Assembly (NCBI RefSeq): GCF_002196705.1
Contig: NZ_NADJ01000038.1
Location: 365,420-429,419, forward strand
DNA length: 64,000 nt
From: Desulfosporosinus sp. FKB
Lineage (GTDB): Bacteria > Bacillota > Desulfitobacteriia > Desulfitobacteriales > Desulfitobacteriaceae
Direction: 5' to 3'
A program made the translations under genes and the position numbers. Each line of letters begins with the position of its first letter. The first letter of the stretch is position 1. Below the pieces are notes generated by a model. That model saw only the letters and a list, made by a program, of their open reading frames with translations, ran no database searches and had not been told where the DNA came from. Positions 25,510 through 34,427 of this stretch are shown piece by piece.

Positions 25510-25524
25510 TACGTATAATACGTA
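25510..25524. promoter_or_regulatory. palindrome upstream of the hicB-like gene, possible operator
   Basis: TACGTATAATACGTA is a perfect palindrome with 7-base arms around one A. On the minus strand TTGACG and TATAAT are close by, so it would overlap a promoter. Confidence 0.45.
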
Positions 25525-25995
25525 CGTCAATAGTTTAACCCTCAAGCCTCGGCTAAAGAATACCTTGTCCTCGCACTAGCAGAAATACGCTCGCGATGAT
25601 TTTCAAAAACGAAGGCATTGCAAATTCCTCCCTAACCCGTGATTAAGATGTTTTCAATTCATCTCATTTATGCATCTCAGCACATTTATCTACAATAAGC
25701 TCTTTTTGCATGATTCGCCACACTGATACTTGATATAAACCTCCCTAATATTTGAGTGCCAATCGGAATGTCTGGCGGAGCAGCTATGGTGTACCATTCT
25801 TTTGTGTAAACGTTGTGGTTTGTTACCATCAGTTCGTAAAGGCACAGTACCGTCAATCCTTATCTCTGTGGCTATGGGTTTGTCTATGTTCAGGTGATTT
25901 CTTGTATAGTCGGGGGGGTGGAGAATGTACTACAAAATGAAATGAATTAATAAAATGATATTGAAGATAAGAATTAAATTAAGGAGGTGGAAAAG
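25525..25995. other. intergenic stretch, small peptide candidate
   Basis: On the minus strand at 25553-25618 a 21-codon frame (MPSFLKIIASVFLLVRGQGI plus one L) follows GGGAGGAA with good spacing and would be a hydrophobic peptide. The plus-strand frame at 25752-25940 has no RBS and odd composition. Otherwise nothing seen. Confidence 0.3.
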
Positions 25996-26136
25996 ATGAC
26001 ACAGCTTTTACAGACGATCCAACACACGACACCATTGACGCAGAGTTTTATAGGGATGGTTATAATTTTTGTTGTAATGAGTACAGCAATGGTACTTGCG
26101 TATAAGTTCAAGTTACTAAGGGGAATAGGCGAATGA
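25996..26136 (+). CDS. small membrane protein, 46 residues
   Basis: AAGGAGGTGG precedes ATG by 5 bases. A polar start (MTQLLQTIQHTTPLTQS), one TM segment (FIGMVIIFVVMSTAMVLAY) and a basic end. Probably real because of the strong RBS; no family recognised. Confidence 0.5.
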   Translation: MTQLLQTIQHTTPLTQSFIGMVIIFVVMSTAMVLAYKFKLLRGIGE

Positions 26137-26273
26137 GTAGCGGATAAATTCACCCTGGGGCTTGTATATTTTACAACATAAACAAAATGGCTGTTGTTAC
26201 GATTACCGCAGTTAATAAGGTCTTCTGTATTACAAATCGTACATACTTTCTCGCCTTCCTTCGGTTCCTCCAC
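26137..26273 (-). CDS. possible small zinc-finger-like protein, 3' end unclear
   Basis: From GTG at 26273: MEEPKEGEKVCTICNTEDL then CGNRNNSHFVYVVKY. The first 40 residues look gene-like, but the frame then runs antisense through the small membrane gene to 25974, so the true end is uncertain. Confidence 0.25.
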
Positions 26274-26538
26274 CTCGTATACCTCTGATAATGATTAAGT
26301 ACGCTTTCTTGATATAACCCAAAAACTCAAAAACGTAAATCTTAAATTCGGAATTCTCTGCCTATTAGCTCGATTCATTTCTTCTAAAGTCTTGGAGGGT
26401 CTATCATCTTGGGCTTGTCACTCGAAGTATATTGAACATTGATAGACGTCTGGAGTATTTCATACGTAATAAATCTATTCTTTATTGAAATTTATGTATA
26501 TCATTTTATCTCCGTGATTATACTAACCCAAAGAGGAG
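26274..26538. other. intergenic stretch, no gene seen
   Basis: A/T-rich. Ends with AGAGGAG, RBS of the short frame at 26549. Confidence 0.25.
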
Positions 26539-26548
26539 ATGATCTTGT

Positions 26549-26638
26549 ATGAAACTAAATATAAGAACGATGAAACAAATAAAACGGCAATCCAGAACAA
26601 TAGTAAAAGCCTTAAGGAGAATAGTTTCTTTACCTTAA
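26549..26638 (+). CDS. possible 29-residue basic peptide
   Basis: MKLNIRTMKQIKRQSRTIVK and nine more residues, 10 bases after AGAGGAG. A second frame from ATG at 26539 gives a 34-residue polar peptide but starts inside the RBS. A terminator at 26652-26686 follows either. Confidence 0.25.
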   Translation: MKLNIRTMKQIKRQSRTIVKALRRIVSLP

Positions 26639-26651
26639 AGTAACGCAAAAA

Positions 26652-26686
26652 AGCCCACCTCTTATTAAGAAGTGGGCTTTTTCTTT
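26652..26686. terminator. terminator
   Basis: AGCCCACCTCTT and AAGAAGTGGGCT pair, then TTTTTC. Confidence 0.7.
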
Positions 26687-26771
26687 CTTCTTTGAGAAAG
26701 TTTATCAACAGCCACCATAAAAATCCATATTTAAAACGTAGAACTATATAGATACTCTTTAGACTTTGCGA

Positions 26772-26791
26772 AGCCTCCGGACGCGGAGGCT
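26772..26791. repeat. CCTCCG hairpin with GACG loop, copy 1
   Basis: AGCCTCCG, loop GACG, CGGAGGCT. The same stem and loop recur in reverse orientation at 29965-29984. Confidence 0.55.
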
Positions 26792-26954
26792 CCTTTATGG
26801 CACTGGGCATTTTGACCATAATCCAAGTTCTGATCTTTCTCATTCTTATTCCCATGTAGATTCAGGATCTTGCGACTTAGGCGGCTTTGGGGGAGGATGC
26901 TTTGGCGGCGGAGGTAGATAAAAAAAAGGCCCCTCTTTAGGAGGGGTATATAGA

Positions 26955-27072
26955 GGTATATGGGTATATGGGTATATGGGTGTATGGGTGTATGGGTGTA
27001 TGGGTGTATGGGTGTATGGGTGTATGGGTGTATGGGTGTATGGGTGTATGGGTAAATGGTAAATGGTAAATG
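26955..27072 (+). repeat. 8-bp tandem repeat TGGGTGTA
   Basis: About eight perfect TGGGTGTA units in a row, flanked by variant units TGGGTATA on the left and TGGGTAAA and ATGGTAA on the right. On the minus strand this would encode a repeating HPYTHTPI peptide in two frames; I take it as a simple repeat prone to slippage. Confidence 0.85.
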
Positions 27073-27203
27073 GGTATATGGCCGTATTGACATTTGTAAT
27101 AATAATACTTACTGATTGAAAAGACAAATCACATCTTTTAAAGTTTAGTATAAGAAATACTTATACTAGAAAGCTCACTCCGATCAAGGAAGTGGGCTTT
27201 CTT

Positions 27204-27242
27204 CATGCGCAGCGTCCGGCAACGCTGTTTATTTTATCGTGC
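27204..27242 (+). repeat. 39-bp dispersed repeat with AGCGT hairpin, copy 2
   Basis: Two mismatches to 14812-14850, and likewise right after a GTGGGCTTT half-hairpin. Confidence 0.6.
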
Positions 27243-27334
27243 TGGCGCTTGGAATTTTTTATGGTTTTTGCCAATAGTCAACCTTAATTGTGTTATACTA
27301 ACAAATAACTAATTTCACTTAGGAGGTAATAAAC

Positions 27335-28498
27335 GTGTCTGGCATAACGTTTAAAAGAAGTCTATTAGCTGCGATTACTGTCCTATTTTGGTTTGCTCAA
27401 TATGTCTACATACCATTCCTTACACCCTACCTGCTATCTCTTTCGATATCGGCAACCATTGTGGGAGTTATTGTCGGGGCATACGGAGTCACCCAACTGC
27501 TTTTAAGGATTCCATTAGGAATTATTACTGATATTATCGGGAATCACAAAATTTTTATCATTATAGGTGCTTTCTTAGCCGGTACTTCTTCTATCATGAT
27601 AATACTTTTTGGTTCACCTATTATGCTGTTTGTGGCTAATGCCCTATCGGGAGTTGCTTCGTCAACATGGATTTCTTTTACCTTGCTTTATTCTTCATAC
27701 TATGACAAATCCGAAAGTACGAAAGCAATTGGCCTTATCACTTCCCTTATGAACGTCGGTATTTTAGCCGCGTTTTTACTCGGTGGAGTTTTTGAACAAT
27801 TGGGCATACGCTCACTGTTTATCTTAAGTTTTGTATTCGGAATGACCGGCTTCATTCTCTCATTCTTTATCAAATCTGAGACTGCAGGCCGAACAAATGT
27901 CACTGCCGCCAGTCTTATCAAAGTAATGAAGAATAAGAAACTCTTAATAGTCTCTCTTTTGGGCGGTTTTGTTTGGTTTTTAATGTTTGGAACTGTGTAC
28001 TCCTTTACAACGAGTACTGCAAAAGAGCTCGGTGCAACAGGCCTCCAACTTGGTGCTATTTATGTTTTATTTAGCATTATGAATATTATAGGCGCCTACT
28101 TCGTCAGTACAAAGGCTTCGAGTAAGCTTGGCGAAAAAAACAATATAACGTTAGGCTTTGTTTTACTTGCTGCATATTGTGCCGGAATAGCCGTCGCCCC
28201 TGAGCCTATCTGGTTCTTCCCGCTCCAAATGATCGGCGGGTTTGGCGCGGGCATCCTTACGGCGATTCTTATGGCCATAGCTGTAAGAGGCTTTGATGCA
28301 GATAAGAAATCCACAGCCATGGGTTTTTATCAATCGATATATTCACTCGGTATCACATTTGGACCAATAGTCATGGGCATTTTGATCGATCATTCATCCA
28401 AAGTCTTCTCATTTTCTGTCATGGCTATAATTGCCTTAGCCTGTTCAGTTTTCGTGTTGGCGATGTATAAGCTTAGTCCTCTATTTAAAGAAGCTTAA
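27335..28498 (+). CDS. MFS transporter
   Basis: 387 residues, GTG start with TTAGGAGG upstream. About 12 membrane segments, with the MFS loop motif GAYGVTQLLLRIPLGIITD around residues 50-70 and a GNHKIFI turn. An inner-membrane exporter or importer driven by an ion gradient; the substrate is unknown. Single gene followed by hairpins. Confidence 0.85.
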   Translation: MSGITFKRSLLAAITVLFWFAQYVYIPFLTPYLLSLSISATIVGVIVGAYGVTQLLLRIPLGIITDIIGNHKIFIIIGAFLAGTSSIMIILFGSPIMLFVANALSGVASSTWISFTLLYSSYYDKSESTKAIGLITSLMNVGILAAFLLGGVFEQLGIRSLFILSFVFGMTGFILSFFIKSETAGRTNVTAASLIKVMKNKKLLIVSLLGGFVWFLMFGTVYSFTTSTAKELGATGLQLGAIYVLFSIMNIIGAYFVSTKASSKLGEKNNITLGFVLLAAYCAGIAVAPEPIWFFPLQMIGGFGAGILTAILMAIAVRGFDADKKSTAMGFYQSIYSLGITFGPIVMGILIDHSSKVFSFSVMAIIALACSVFVLAMYKLSPLFKEA

Positions 28499-28951
28499 CG
28501 GAGGGTTCCCACCTATCCCCTGCCTTCACTCATGATAGTGAAAAATAAACATCCAAAAGTTAATACTTAATAATACTATAAAAAGAACTCCCATTGGTTA
28601 GGATGGGAGTCTAGTGAGGTTAAAGTGAATGCCAATACACCTTAACTAATAAAAGGCTATCATCTTTCAAGTGTCTTGTCGATAGAAATTATATATGTTA
28701 ATGATAAATTATATTTATTAAGATACCATTGTTTTGACAACAAACAAACTTATAGTTTTGTCAATCTCCTAGAATAATCTTTGCAAAAGGGCGCTTCTCA
28801 TTTTCATGATAAGCGCCCTTTTGAATTCAGGAATCACCCTTTTTAGAATCCACACAAAGATTTTAACTTAGAGCATGTAAGAATTTTGCCGAATAAGGCC
28901 GTCTGAAATAAAAGACTTGTTGAAAAGACAATTTTCAACCTTTGGCGTCTC
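28499..28951. repeat. intergenic stretch with a structured hairpin repeat and a terminator
   Basis: AACTCCCAT/ATGGGAGT at about 28579-28601 is followed by GAGGTTAAAGTGAATGCCAA. Similar hairpin-plus-tail units occur at 9676 and 29800. A perfect 12-base terminator (AAAAGGGCGCTT/AAGCGCCCTTTT) is at 28785-28822. Confidence 0.5.
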
Positions 28952-29161
28952 TCATCGAACAGCCTGAAACTTAGTTCTGCACTTGGGGCATTCCGTCATC
29001 TCACTGAAATAATCCCAGATTGAGTGACACATTTTACACTCTTTTATAAAAGGAACAAATGGAGCTCTATTCTCCGATATGTTATTCTCGATTTGATCTG
29101 GTTCTCCAGAATATTGTTTCCTGGAATTTTCAACTTCAGACTTGCCAACAGCAATAGACAC
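28952..29161 (-). CDS. small zinc-ribbon protein
   Basis: 69 residues from a GTG. The C terminus CKMCHSIWDYFSEMTECPKC is a CxxC-x13-CxxC zinc ribbon followed by RTKFQAVR. The N-terminal 40 residues are polar. Function unknown. Confidence 0.5.
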   Translation of the reverse strand: MSIAVGKSEVENSRKQYSGEPDQIENNISENRAPFVPFIKECKMCHSIWDYFSEMTECPKCRTKFQAVR

Positions 29162-29362
29162 AAGACAACGTCCTTTCCTCCATAATCGAATATTATTATA
29201 GATAATTATAAGAAAATGTCGACAACTCCGTCAATTAAGAAACCCCCTCGCAATTCGCACTATATTTCACTTATTTGAAGGAAATTATCTGTTTTCGGGA
29301 AGAAATTGCTCCCCTTCATTCAAAAGGTAGTTCAGACTCGATTTAAGACTAGAAGAAGTTAA

Positions 29363-29635
29363 TTATTGTAAAATAAATAGTTTATGTTCTTCGAGAACAG
29401 ATTCTAATTCAAGCATATACATACTTGTAACTTCTCTATTATCAGTACTCAGTTCCGCTAGTTCATTGAAGCTTATTTCATTCTGGCACTTTAATAACGT
29501 ACGCAGTATTCCTCGGCTGGCTAAGGGGATCATCCAAAAGGTATTGGGATGTTGTAGCGTTTCAAACCAAGATTCAATTTTAATTCTATTGGCAAATATT
29601 TTGGCAAGAATTCCATTTTCCCTCGAATCAGACAT
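29363..29635 (-). CDS. hypothetical 90-residue helical protein
   Basis: ATG with GGAGGTTTG upstream. Helical throughout, with RGILRTLLKCQNEISFNELA, LSTDNREVTSMYM and ending EEHKLFIL; could be a small winged-helix-like regulator. No family recognised. Confidence 0.45.
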   Translation of the reverse strand: MSDSRENGILAKIFANRIKIESWFETLQHPNTFWMIPLASRGILRTLLKCQNEISFNELAELSTDNREVTSMYMLELESVLEEHKLFILQ

Positions 29636-30188
29636 TTTTCAAACCTCCTCCTTGTTGATTATATTGCAAGTAAGGATTTTCACAAAAAATACATATTAAC
29701 AATATATTCAACATAAAAACACATAAACCTTCTAAACTCTGAAATTAGCTTCCGATAATTCACCTTGATTTAACTACAATATGAATTTTATTTACAAAAA
29801 GACTCTCATCATTTAATGACGAGAGTTGACGGAGGGTAAATCAAACGCCAGTAAACATTATGCCCAAGGGCTTGGGCAAATACCTTCAAATGTTTGCCAA
29901 ATGCCACCCTATCCTGAGTTTATTATGACATAAGGAATATCAAAAGGAACCCAAACAAAAAACAAACCTCCGCGTCCGGAGGTTAAAGCGCAATGCCCCA
30001 TTGTATATCCCGCTAAAAGATTCTGAGGGACACGGTTTAAGAAATCTTCTTCATTCTAAAAAAATCGTGAAACTAAGGAACATGAGGCATAAATATTTTT
30101 CTTACGACATATTATACTATATATTTACATATTTGTGTTAAAAAGTATCTTGGTAATTTATTACATTGAATGTTTGCATAGAAACTCA
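29636..30188. repeat. intergenic stretch with two hairpin repeats
   Basis: ACTCTCATC...GACGAGAGT (about 29804-29826) followed by GGAGGGTAAATCAAACGCCA resembles units at 9676 and 28577. The CCTCCG/GACG-type hairpin is at 29965-29984. No gene seen. Confidence 0.45.
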
Positions 30189-31382
30189 CTAATTACTTTT
30201 TGGTTCCGTTTTTAGCAAATCCGTCGTATTAAAGGAGTTAGTCGCATTAACTTCCGGGATTTGAATTTCTATCGGAGAGTTTATTCCGGAAATATTAGAA
30301 TTATAATTAAGGGTCATTTCCAAACTACCTTTTGGGGTATTTGAAGCCGATGATTTTTTGTCAACGGTACTCATAATTTGATTCAATTGATTTAAATTAA
30401 TTTTAAGATTAATGGTTCCACTCTCTTTTATTAAATAACCATTATCAATATAATATTTTAGATCAATCCCTTTATCCCCTAAAAGAGTGACATTCTTCAA
30501 TTGATCCATTTGAGTATTAAACATTGTCAAGAATTCAGTTTTATTTGCATTGAATTGTTCAAAAGCCTGATTAAAGGCACTGATGCTTTTTTCCTTGTCC
30601 GGTGCTTGACTCATTTGCAACGTGGAATTAACCAAATCTTTCACAAAATCCATAGCTTCTTTATCTTTTGTAAAATTATTAACGGTATAACGGATTAAAT
30701 CTTTAAATTGCTTATCATTAAGTCTAATTTCATAGCATCGGACTAACTTATTGCCCTCATCAGTTGATATTAATTCAGTTGAATTAGTGACGGTGTTCAA
30801 TTCCGGGTTAAATCGACTTGCATAACTTTTTAAAAAGTTAATTTCCTTTTCTTGAAATGTTTTACTGAATTCTAAAAGTTGCTTTAGGCTATCATTATCC
30901 AAACCAGAATCTTTCGAATCCAAAGGGTTAATGACTAAGTAATCTTTACTCGCAAACTGTTGAGGCAAAGAGCTTTTGGCAACTAAAGGAAGTTGTATAA
31001 TTTCCTTAATTGATGGGGTATCCCCCGTCAAATCCGAGTCTACCCAAACGGGGACATTAATTTTCATTCCCGGAGTAACTACGTCCATCATAACTTTGCT
31101 CTTACCGACTGTTTTCTGATCATTATATGTAGATTCTACATCAAAATTGAGCGAAGCATTATTTAACAACGTAGCAACAGAATCGATTTGTTGTTGATCC
31201 TGAGGATCAAACCCCTGGCCACTGACGTGAAAATTCATCGTTGTTTGAATATGTGATGAATTAATCGTTTGCATGTTCAAGGCAGCGTTAAAAATTTCCT
31301 GTTCATTACTGCTGCAACCTGTTAAGACCAGAAGCAACATCGCAGCTAAAGCAAACCAGATTACTATTTTTCTCCTCTTCAT
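30189..31382 (-). CDS. lipoprotein of unknown function
   Basis: 397 residues, GGGAGG upstream. Lipobox signal peptide LLLVLTGCSSNEQEIFNAAL, cysteine at about 23. The mature part repeats a beta pattern and asparagine/serine-rich stretches, similar in look to LppX-like or YceI-like lipid-binding lipoproteins (NFHVSG, SLNFDVEST, KINVPVWVDSD). Probably anchored on the outside of the membrane. No catalytic motif seen. Confidence 0.7.
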   Translation of the reverse strand: MKRRKIVIWFALAAMLLLVLTGCSSNEQEIFNAALNMQTINSSHIQTTMNFHVSGQGFDPQDQQQIDSVATLLNNASLNFDVESTYNDQKTVGKSKVMMDVVTPGMKINVPVWVDSDLTGDTPSIKEIIQLPLVAKSSLPQQFASKDYLVINPLDSKDSGLDNDSLKQLLEFSKTFQEKEINFLKSYASRFNPELNTVTNSTELISTDEGNKLVRCYEIRLNDKQFKDLIRYTVNNFTKDKEAMDFVKDLVNSTLQMSQAPDKEKSISAFNQAFEQFNANKTEFLTMFNTQMDQLKNVTLLGDKGIDLKYYIDNGYLIKESGTINLKINLNQLNQIMSTVDKKSSASNTPKGSLEMTLNYNSNISGINSPIEIQIPEVNATNSFNTTDLLKTEPKSN

Positions 31383-32026
31383 TCATTTCCTCCCTCTCTA
31401 CTATCTTAATAGGAACTATATTATATTATAATATACTTCATCCTACATTGTATATCGGTAAATTAGAGATTAATTTTCAGGTTTAAATTATTTTGCTTTT
31501 TTAGGTAAAAATAAGCAGAGGCTATTGCTTTGCGAACGTTCATTGCTCTAGCATCCCCTGCTTTCGGCGAAAGTGTCCACAGGACACTTTCGTCACCGAA
31601 GACCTGATGTTCAGCTTTAGCTGAACGAGTTCACTCCGTAACCGAAAAACTTCTCAAGATTGTAAATAAGAAGCCACATGTAAGCAAGGTAATAATTAAT
31701 TTCATAATCAGCATCTCTTTCAATTAGTTGATATAGGTAAGTCACCCTTGCTTATAAGATTAAACTAGAATTCTTATGATTCCATGAACATTATATTAAT
31801 AATATATTAAATTTTTGCAGGCATTCTATTTCTTGATGAATCACCCCTAAAACAGAAGTCACGGAGTTTGAATATCTTTTTCCGAATAAATTAATGGCAT
31901 TATGTTTAAGATACTTTAGTCCTGGAGAATACATTAATTTTTTCAGGAAGTAATCACATCAACATTTATTATGCCAACTCAGGAAATACTGTATAGGGAA
32001 TCAGCAAACTACAAGGAGGGTTCATA
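31383..32026. other. long intergenic stretch with hairpins
   Basis: A perfect 11-base hairpin CGAAAGTGTCC/GGACACTTTCG at 31568-31592 and the TTCAGC repeat at 31609-31640 lie here. RBS AAGGAGGG at 32013-32020 serves the next gene. Confidence 0.4.
31609..31640 (+). repeat. TTCAGC hairpin repeat, copy 1
   Basis: GTTCAGCTTTAGCTGAAC then GAGTTCACTC. A near-copy is at 45561-45592 and a partial inverted one at 43448-43464. Confidence 0.5.
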
Positions 32027-32182
32027 ATGAGTAAAGATAAAGCCAGAAGAGAAGAATTAGCCGCAAAATATCCCGAAGCGGAACAACATTTTCAAAATAT
32101 CAAGCAAGAAATGTATGAGCCTCAAATCGAGAGATTAGGAGAAACAAAAAAGGAACAAAAGCAACGTACTGAGGGTAATTGA
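32027..32182 (+). CDS. small charged protein, 51 residues
   Basis: ATG at 32027 with AAGGAGGG upstream. MSKDKARREELAAKYPEAEQ followed by a helical, strongly charged sequence. Short, charged; no family recognised. A terminator at 32207-32244 follows. Confidence 0.6.
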   Translation: MSKDKARREELAAKYPEAEQHFQNIKQEMYEPQIERLGETKKEQKQRTEGN

Positions 32183-32206
32183 GGTATTTCCTTTAAGCAC
32201 CATGAG

Positions 32207-32244
32207 AAGGACTGATATTCAGAGAGGTATCAGTCCTTCTTTCC
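32207..32244. terminator. bidirectional terminator
   Basis: AAGGACTGATA and TATCAGTCCTT pair around 10 bases, then T-rich; lies between convergent genes. Confidence 0.7.
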
Positions 32245-32264
32245 CGTTCCATCTTTTAGAGGTA

Positions 32265-34286
32265 CTAATGGTTATGGGCCACCTTAAGCTGATTTACGAT
32301 GGTTTCGCTAATTCTATCCGGAACCTCTTCATACTGTAGAAATTTAAGTGTAAATGACCCTCTTCCTTGAGTAAGAGCCCTTAAATCAATTGCATAACGC
32401 ATCATTTCAGCCTGAGGCACGTGAGCCTTGATGACTTGATATTTTCCGCAGGTCTCCATCCCTAATACTTTTCCCCGTTTCGTATTAAAATCTCCGATGA
32501 CATCACCCATGAAGATTTCAGGTACTTTAACTTCAACTTCCACCACCGGCTCAAGCAACGTTGGTTTTGCCAATTCGACTCCCTTACGAAAGGCAATTAT
32601 GGCGGCCAGTTTAAAGGCCATTTCCGACGAATCAACGGAGTGATAAGACCCATCACAGAGAGTGACCTTTATATCGGTCACAGGATATCCAACCATAGCC
32701 CCTTCGGTCATGGCTTCCCGAATTCCTTTTTCCACTGCTGGGATGTACTGTTTAGGGACTGACCCTCCGAATATCTCCTCCGAAAATTCAAAATCTTTAC
32801 CATCTAAAGGTTCCAGATTAATCCAGACATGACCATATTGTCCATGCCCGCCTGTTTGTTTTTTATGCTTCCCTTCAACTTTCACAGCTTTACGAATCGT
32901 TTCACGATATGGAACTCGCGGAACTTTGATAGCTACAGCAACTCCAAACTTGCGAGCTAATTTTTCCTGGAGAATATCAAGGTGCATTTCACCTAAACCA
33001 ATTAACAATAATTCTTTTGTTTCTATGTTTTTGCTAAGTTTGATGGTAGGGTCTTCTTCGGCTAATCTTGCTAAAGAATTACCTAGTTTATCTTCGTCGC
33101 CCTTGCTCTTTGGCTCAATGGCCATCGATAAGGTTGGAATTGGAAAATCTATATCCTCTAATTGGAGCGGATGTTCTTTAGTGCATAAGGTATCCCCTGT
33201 TTTTACACTTTGCAATTTGGCGGCAACTGCTATATCTCCCGCTGGAACAGATGCAATGGGTTCCTGGGTTTTGCCTCTCAAATATAAGGGTTGACCAATT
33301 TTTTCTTCAACATCTCGATTAACATTATAGACCATGGATTCTGAGGAAAAAGCACCTCCATATACTCGAAAAAAAGACATCTTTCCAACATAGGGATCAG
33401 CAAGGGTTTTAAAAACTAAAGCAGCTTTTTGTGGTAAAACCTCGGGTGAAGGAACTAAATTGACAAAGAAATTGAGAAGATTTTTAACGCCGATATTTTT
33501 AAACGCTGAGCCGCAAAGTACAGGGATCACGAGATTTTGCTTCAATGCTAAACGTAAAGCCGTTTGCAAATCCTGACACGTTAACGATTCTCCATCGAGA
33601 TATTTCGTCAGGATTTCATCATCAGCTTCGGCAACCGCTTCTGTCAGCTGTTCTTGTAGGAGGTTTAATTCATCTTGATAGTTTTCAGGGACTTCCTGCA
33701 CCACATACTTGCCGCTTCCGTTTGTCTCAAAATTGTACATCTTATTTTCGATAATATCGATTACTCCATGAAAATCCGCTTCAAGTCCAACTGGAATTTG
33801 TAAGGGAGCAAAGCGGGCATCTGGGTATACGTCTTTCAGTTGATCAATAATTTTATTAAAATTGGCATTCTCACGATCCAGTTTGTTAATAAATATAACT
33901 CTCGGCAGCTTCTTTTCTTCCATAAGTTCCATAGTAATTTCAGCCTGTACTTCCAGACCTGATACACCATTGAGAACAATAACCCCGCACTCTGCAACTC
34001 TCAGGGCACTTATGACTTCCCCAAAGAAATCCGAATATCCTGGAGTATCGAGAACATTGACCTTAACTCCTTGCCATTCAATAGGAATAAGACTCGTACT
34101 AATCGACACTTTGTGTTTAATTTCTTCTGGCAAAAAATCCGAGACTGTGTTTCCTTCAGTGATTTTGCCGATTCGGTTGATCACACCCGAGTTGAAGAGA
34201 AAAGCTTCCGACAGAGAAGTCTTTCCCACTCCACCATGGCCGACCAGACAGATATTACGAAGATTTTTCGTGTCATAGTTCTTCAA
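32265..34286 (-). CDS. elongation factor G-like GTPase (EF-G2 type)
   Basis: 673 residues with the EF-G domain order: GTPase domain (G1 GHGGVGKTSL, G3 DTPGYSDF, G4 NKLDR), domain II (about 290-380), and domains III-V ending GSFTLKFLQYEEVPDR. The G1 and G4 variants are those of the EF-G-like paralogue group rather than canonical FusA (GHIDAGKTT, NKMDR). This group may act in translation or ribosome release under stress; the role is not settled. Single gene. Confidence 0.9.
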   Translation of the reverse strand: MKNYDTKNLRNICLVGHGGVGKTSLSEAFLFNSGVINRIGKITEGNTVSDFLPEEIKHKVSISTSLIPIEWQGVKVNVLDTPGYSDFFGEVISALRVAECGVIVLNGVSGLEVQAEITMELMEEKKLPRVIFINKLDRENANFNKIIDQLKDVYPDARFAPLQIPVGLEADFHGVIDIIENKMYNFETNGSGKYVVQEVPENYQDELNLLQEQLTEAVAEADDEILTKYLDGESLTCQDLQTALRLALKQNLVIPVLCGSAFKNIGVKNLLNFFVNLVPSPEVLPQKAALVFKTLADPYVGKMSFFRVYGGAFSSESMVYNVNRDVEEKIGQPLYLRGKTQEPIASVPAGDIAVAAKLQSVKTGDTLCTKEHPLQLEDIDFPIPTLSMAIEPKSKGDEDKLGNSLARLAEEDPTIKLSKNIETKELLLIGLGEMHLDILQEKLARKFGVAVAIKVPRVPYRETIRKAVKVEGKHKKQTGGHGQYGHVWINLEPLDGKDFEFSEEIFGGSVPKQYIPAVEKGIREAMTEGAMVGYPVTDIKVTLCDGSYHSVDSSEMAFKLAAIIAFRKGVELAKPTLLEPVVEVEVKVPEIFMGDVIGDFNTKRGKVLGMETCGKYQVIKAHVPQAEMMRYAIDLRALTQGRGSFTLKFLQYEEVPDRISETIVNQLKVAHNH

Positions 34287-34427
34287 GACGATCCCTCCTA
34301 GTATGTTATTAAGAAAAGGTCTTAGCCTTTTACTTGCAACAGTAATTGGGAGCTTTGATTAAAGTCTGAAGATAATAGTTTTGATTAGTTTATTGAGCCG
34401 AGCAGGTCAAGTATTCTCATTATAAAA

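Noticed and set aside
25752-25940. 62-codon plus-strand frame
   Set aside because: No RBS, unusual residue use (cysteine and tryptophan-rich) and no neighbour context.
26731-27127. Minus-strand frames encoding HPYTHTPI repeats
   Set aside because: They come from the 8-bp tandem repeat read in two frames; no RBS and no match to a known repeat protein.
33862-34301. Plus-strand frames of 76 and 138 codons inside EF-G2
   Set aside because: Antisense shadows of the highly conserved GTPase domain.
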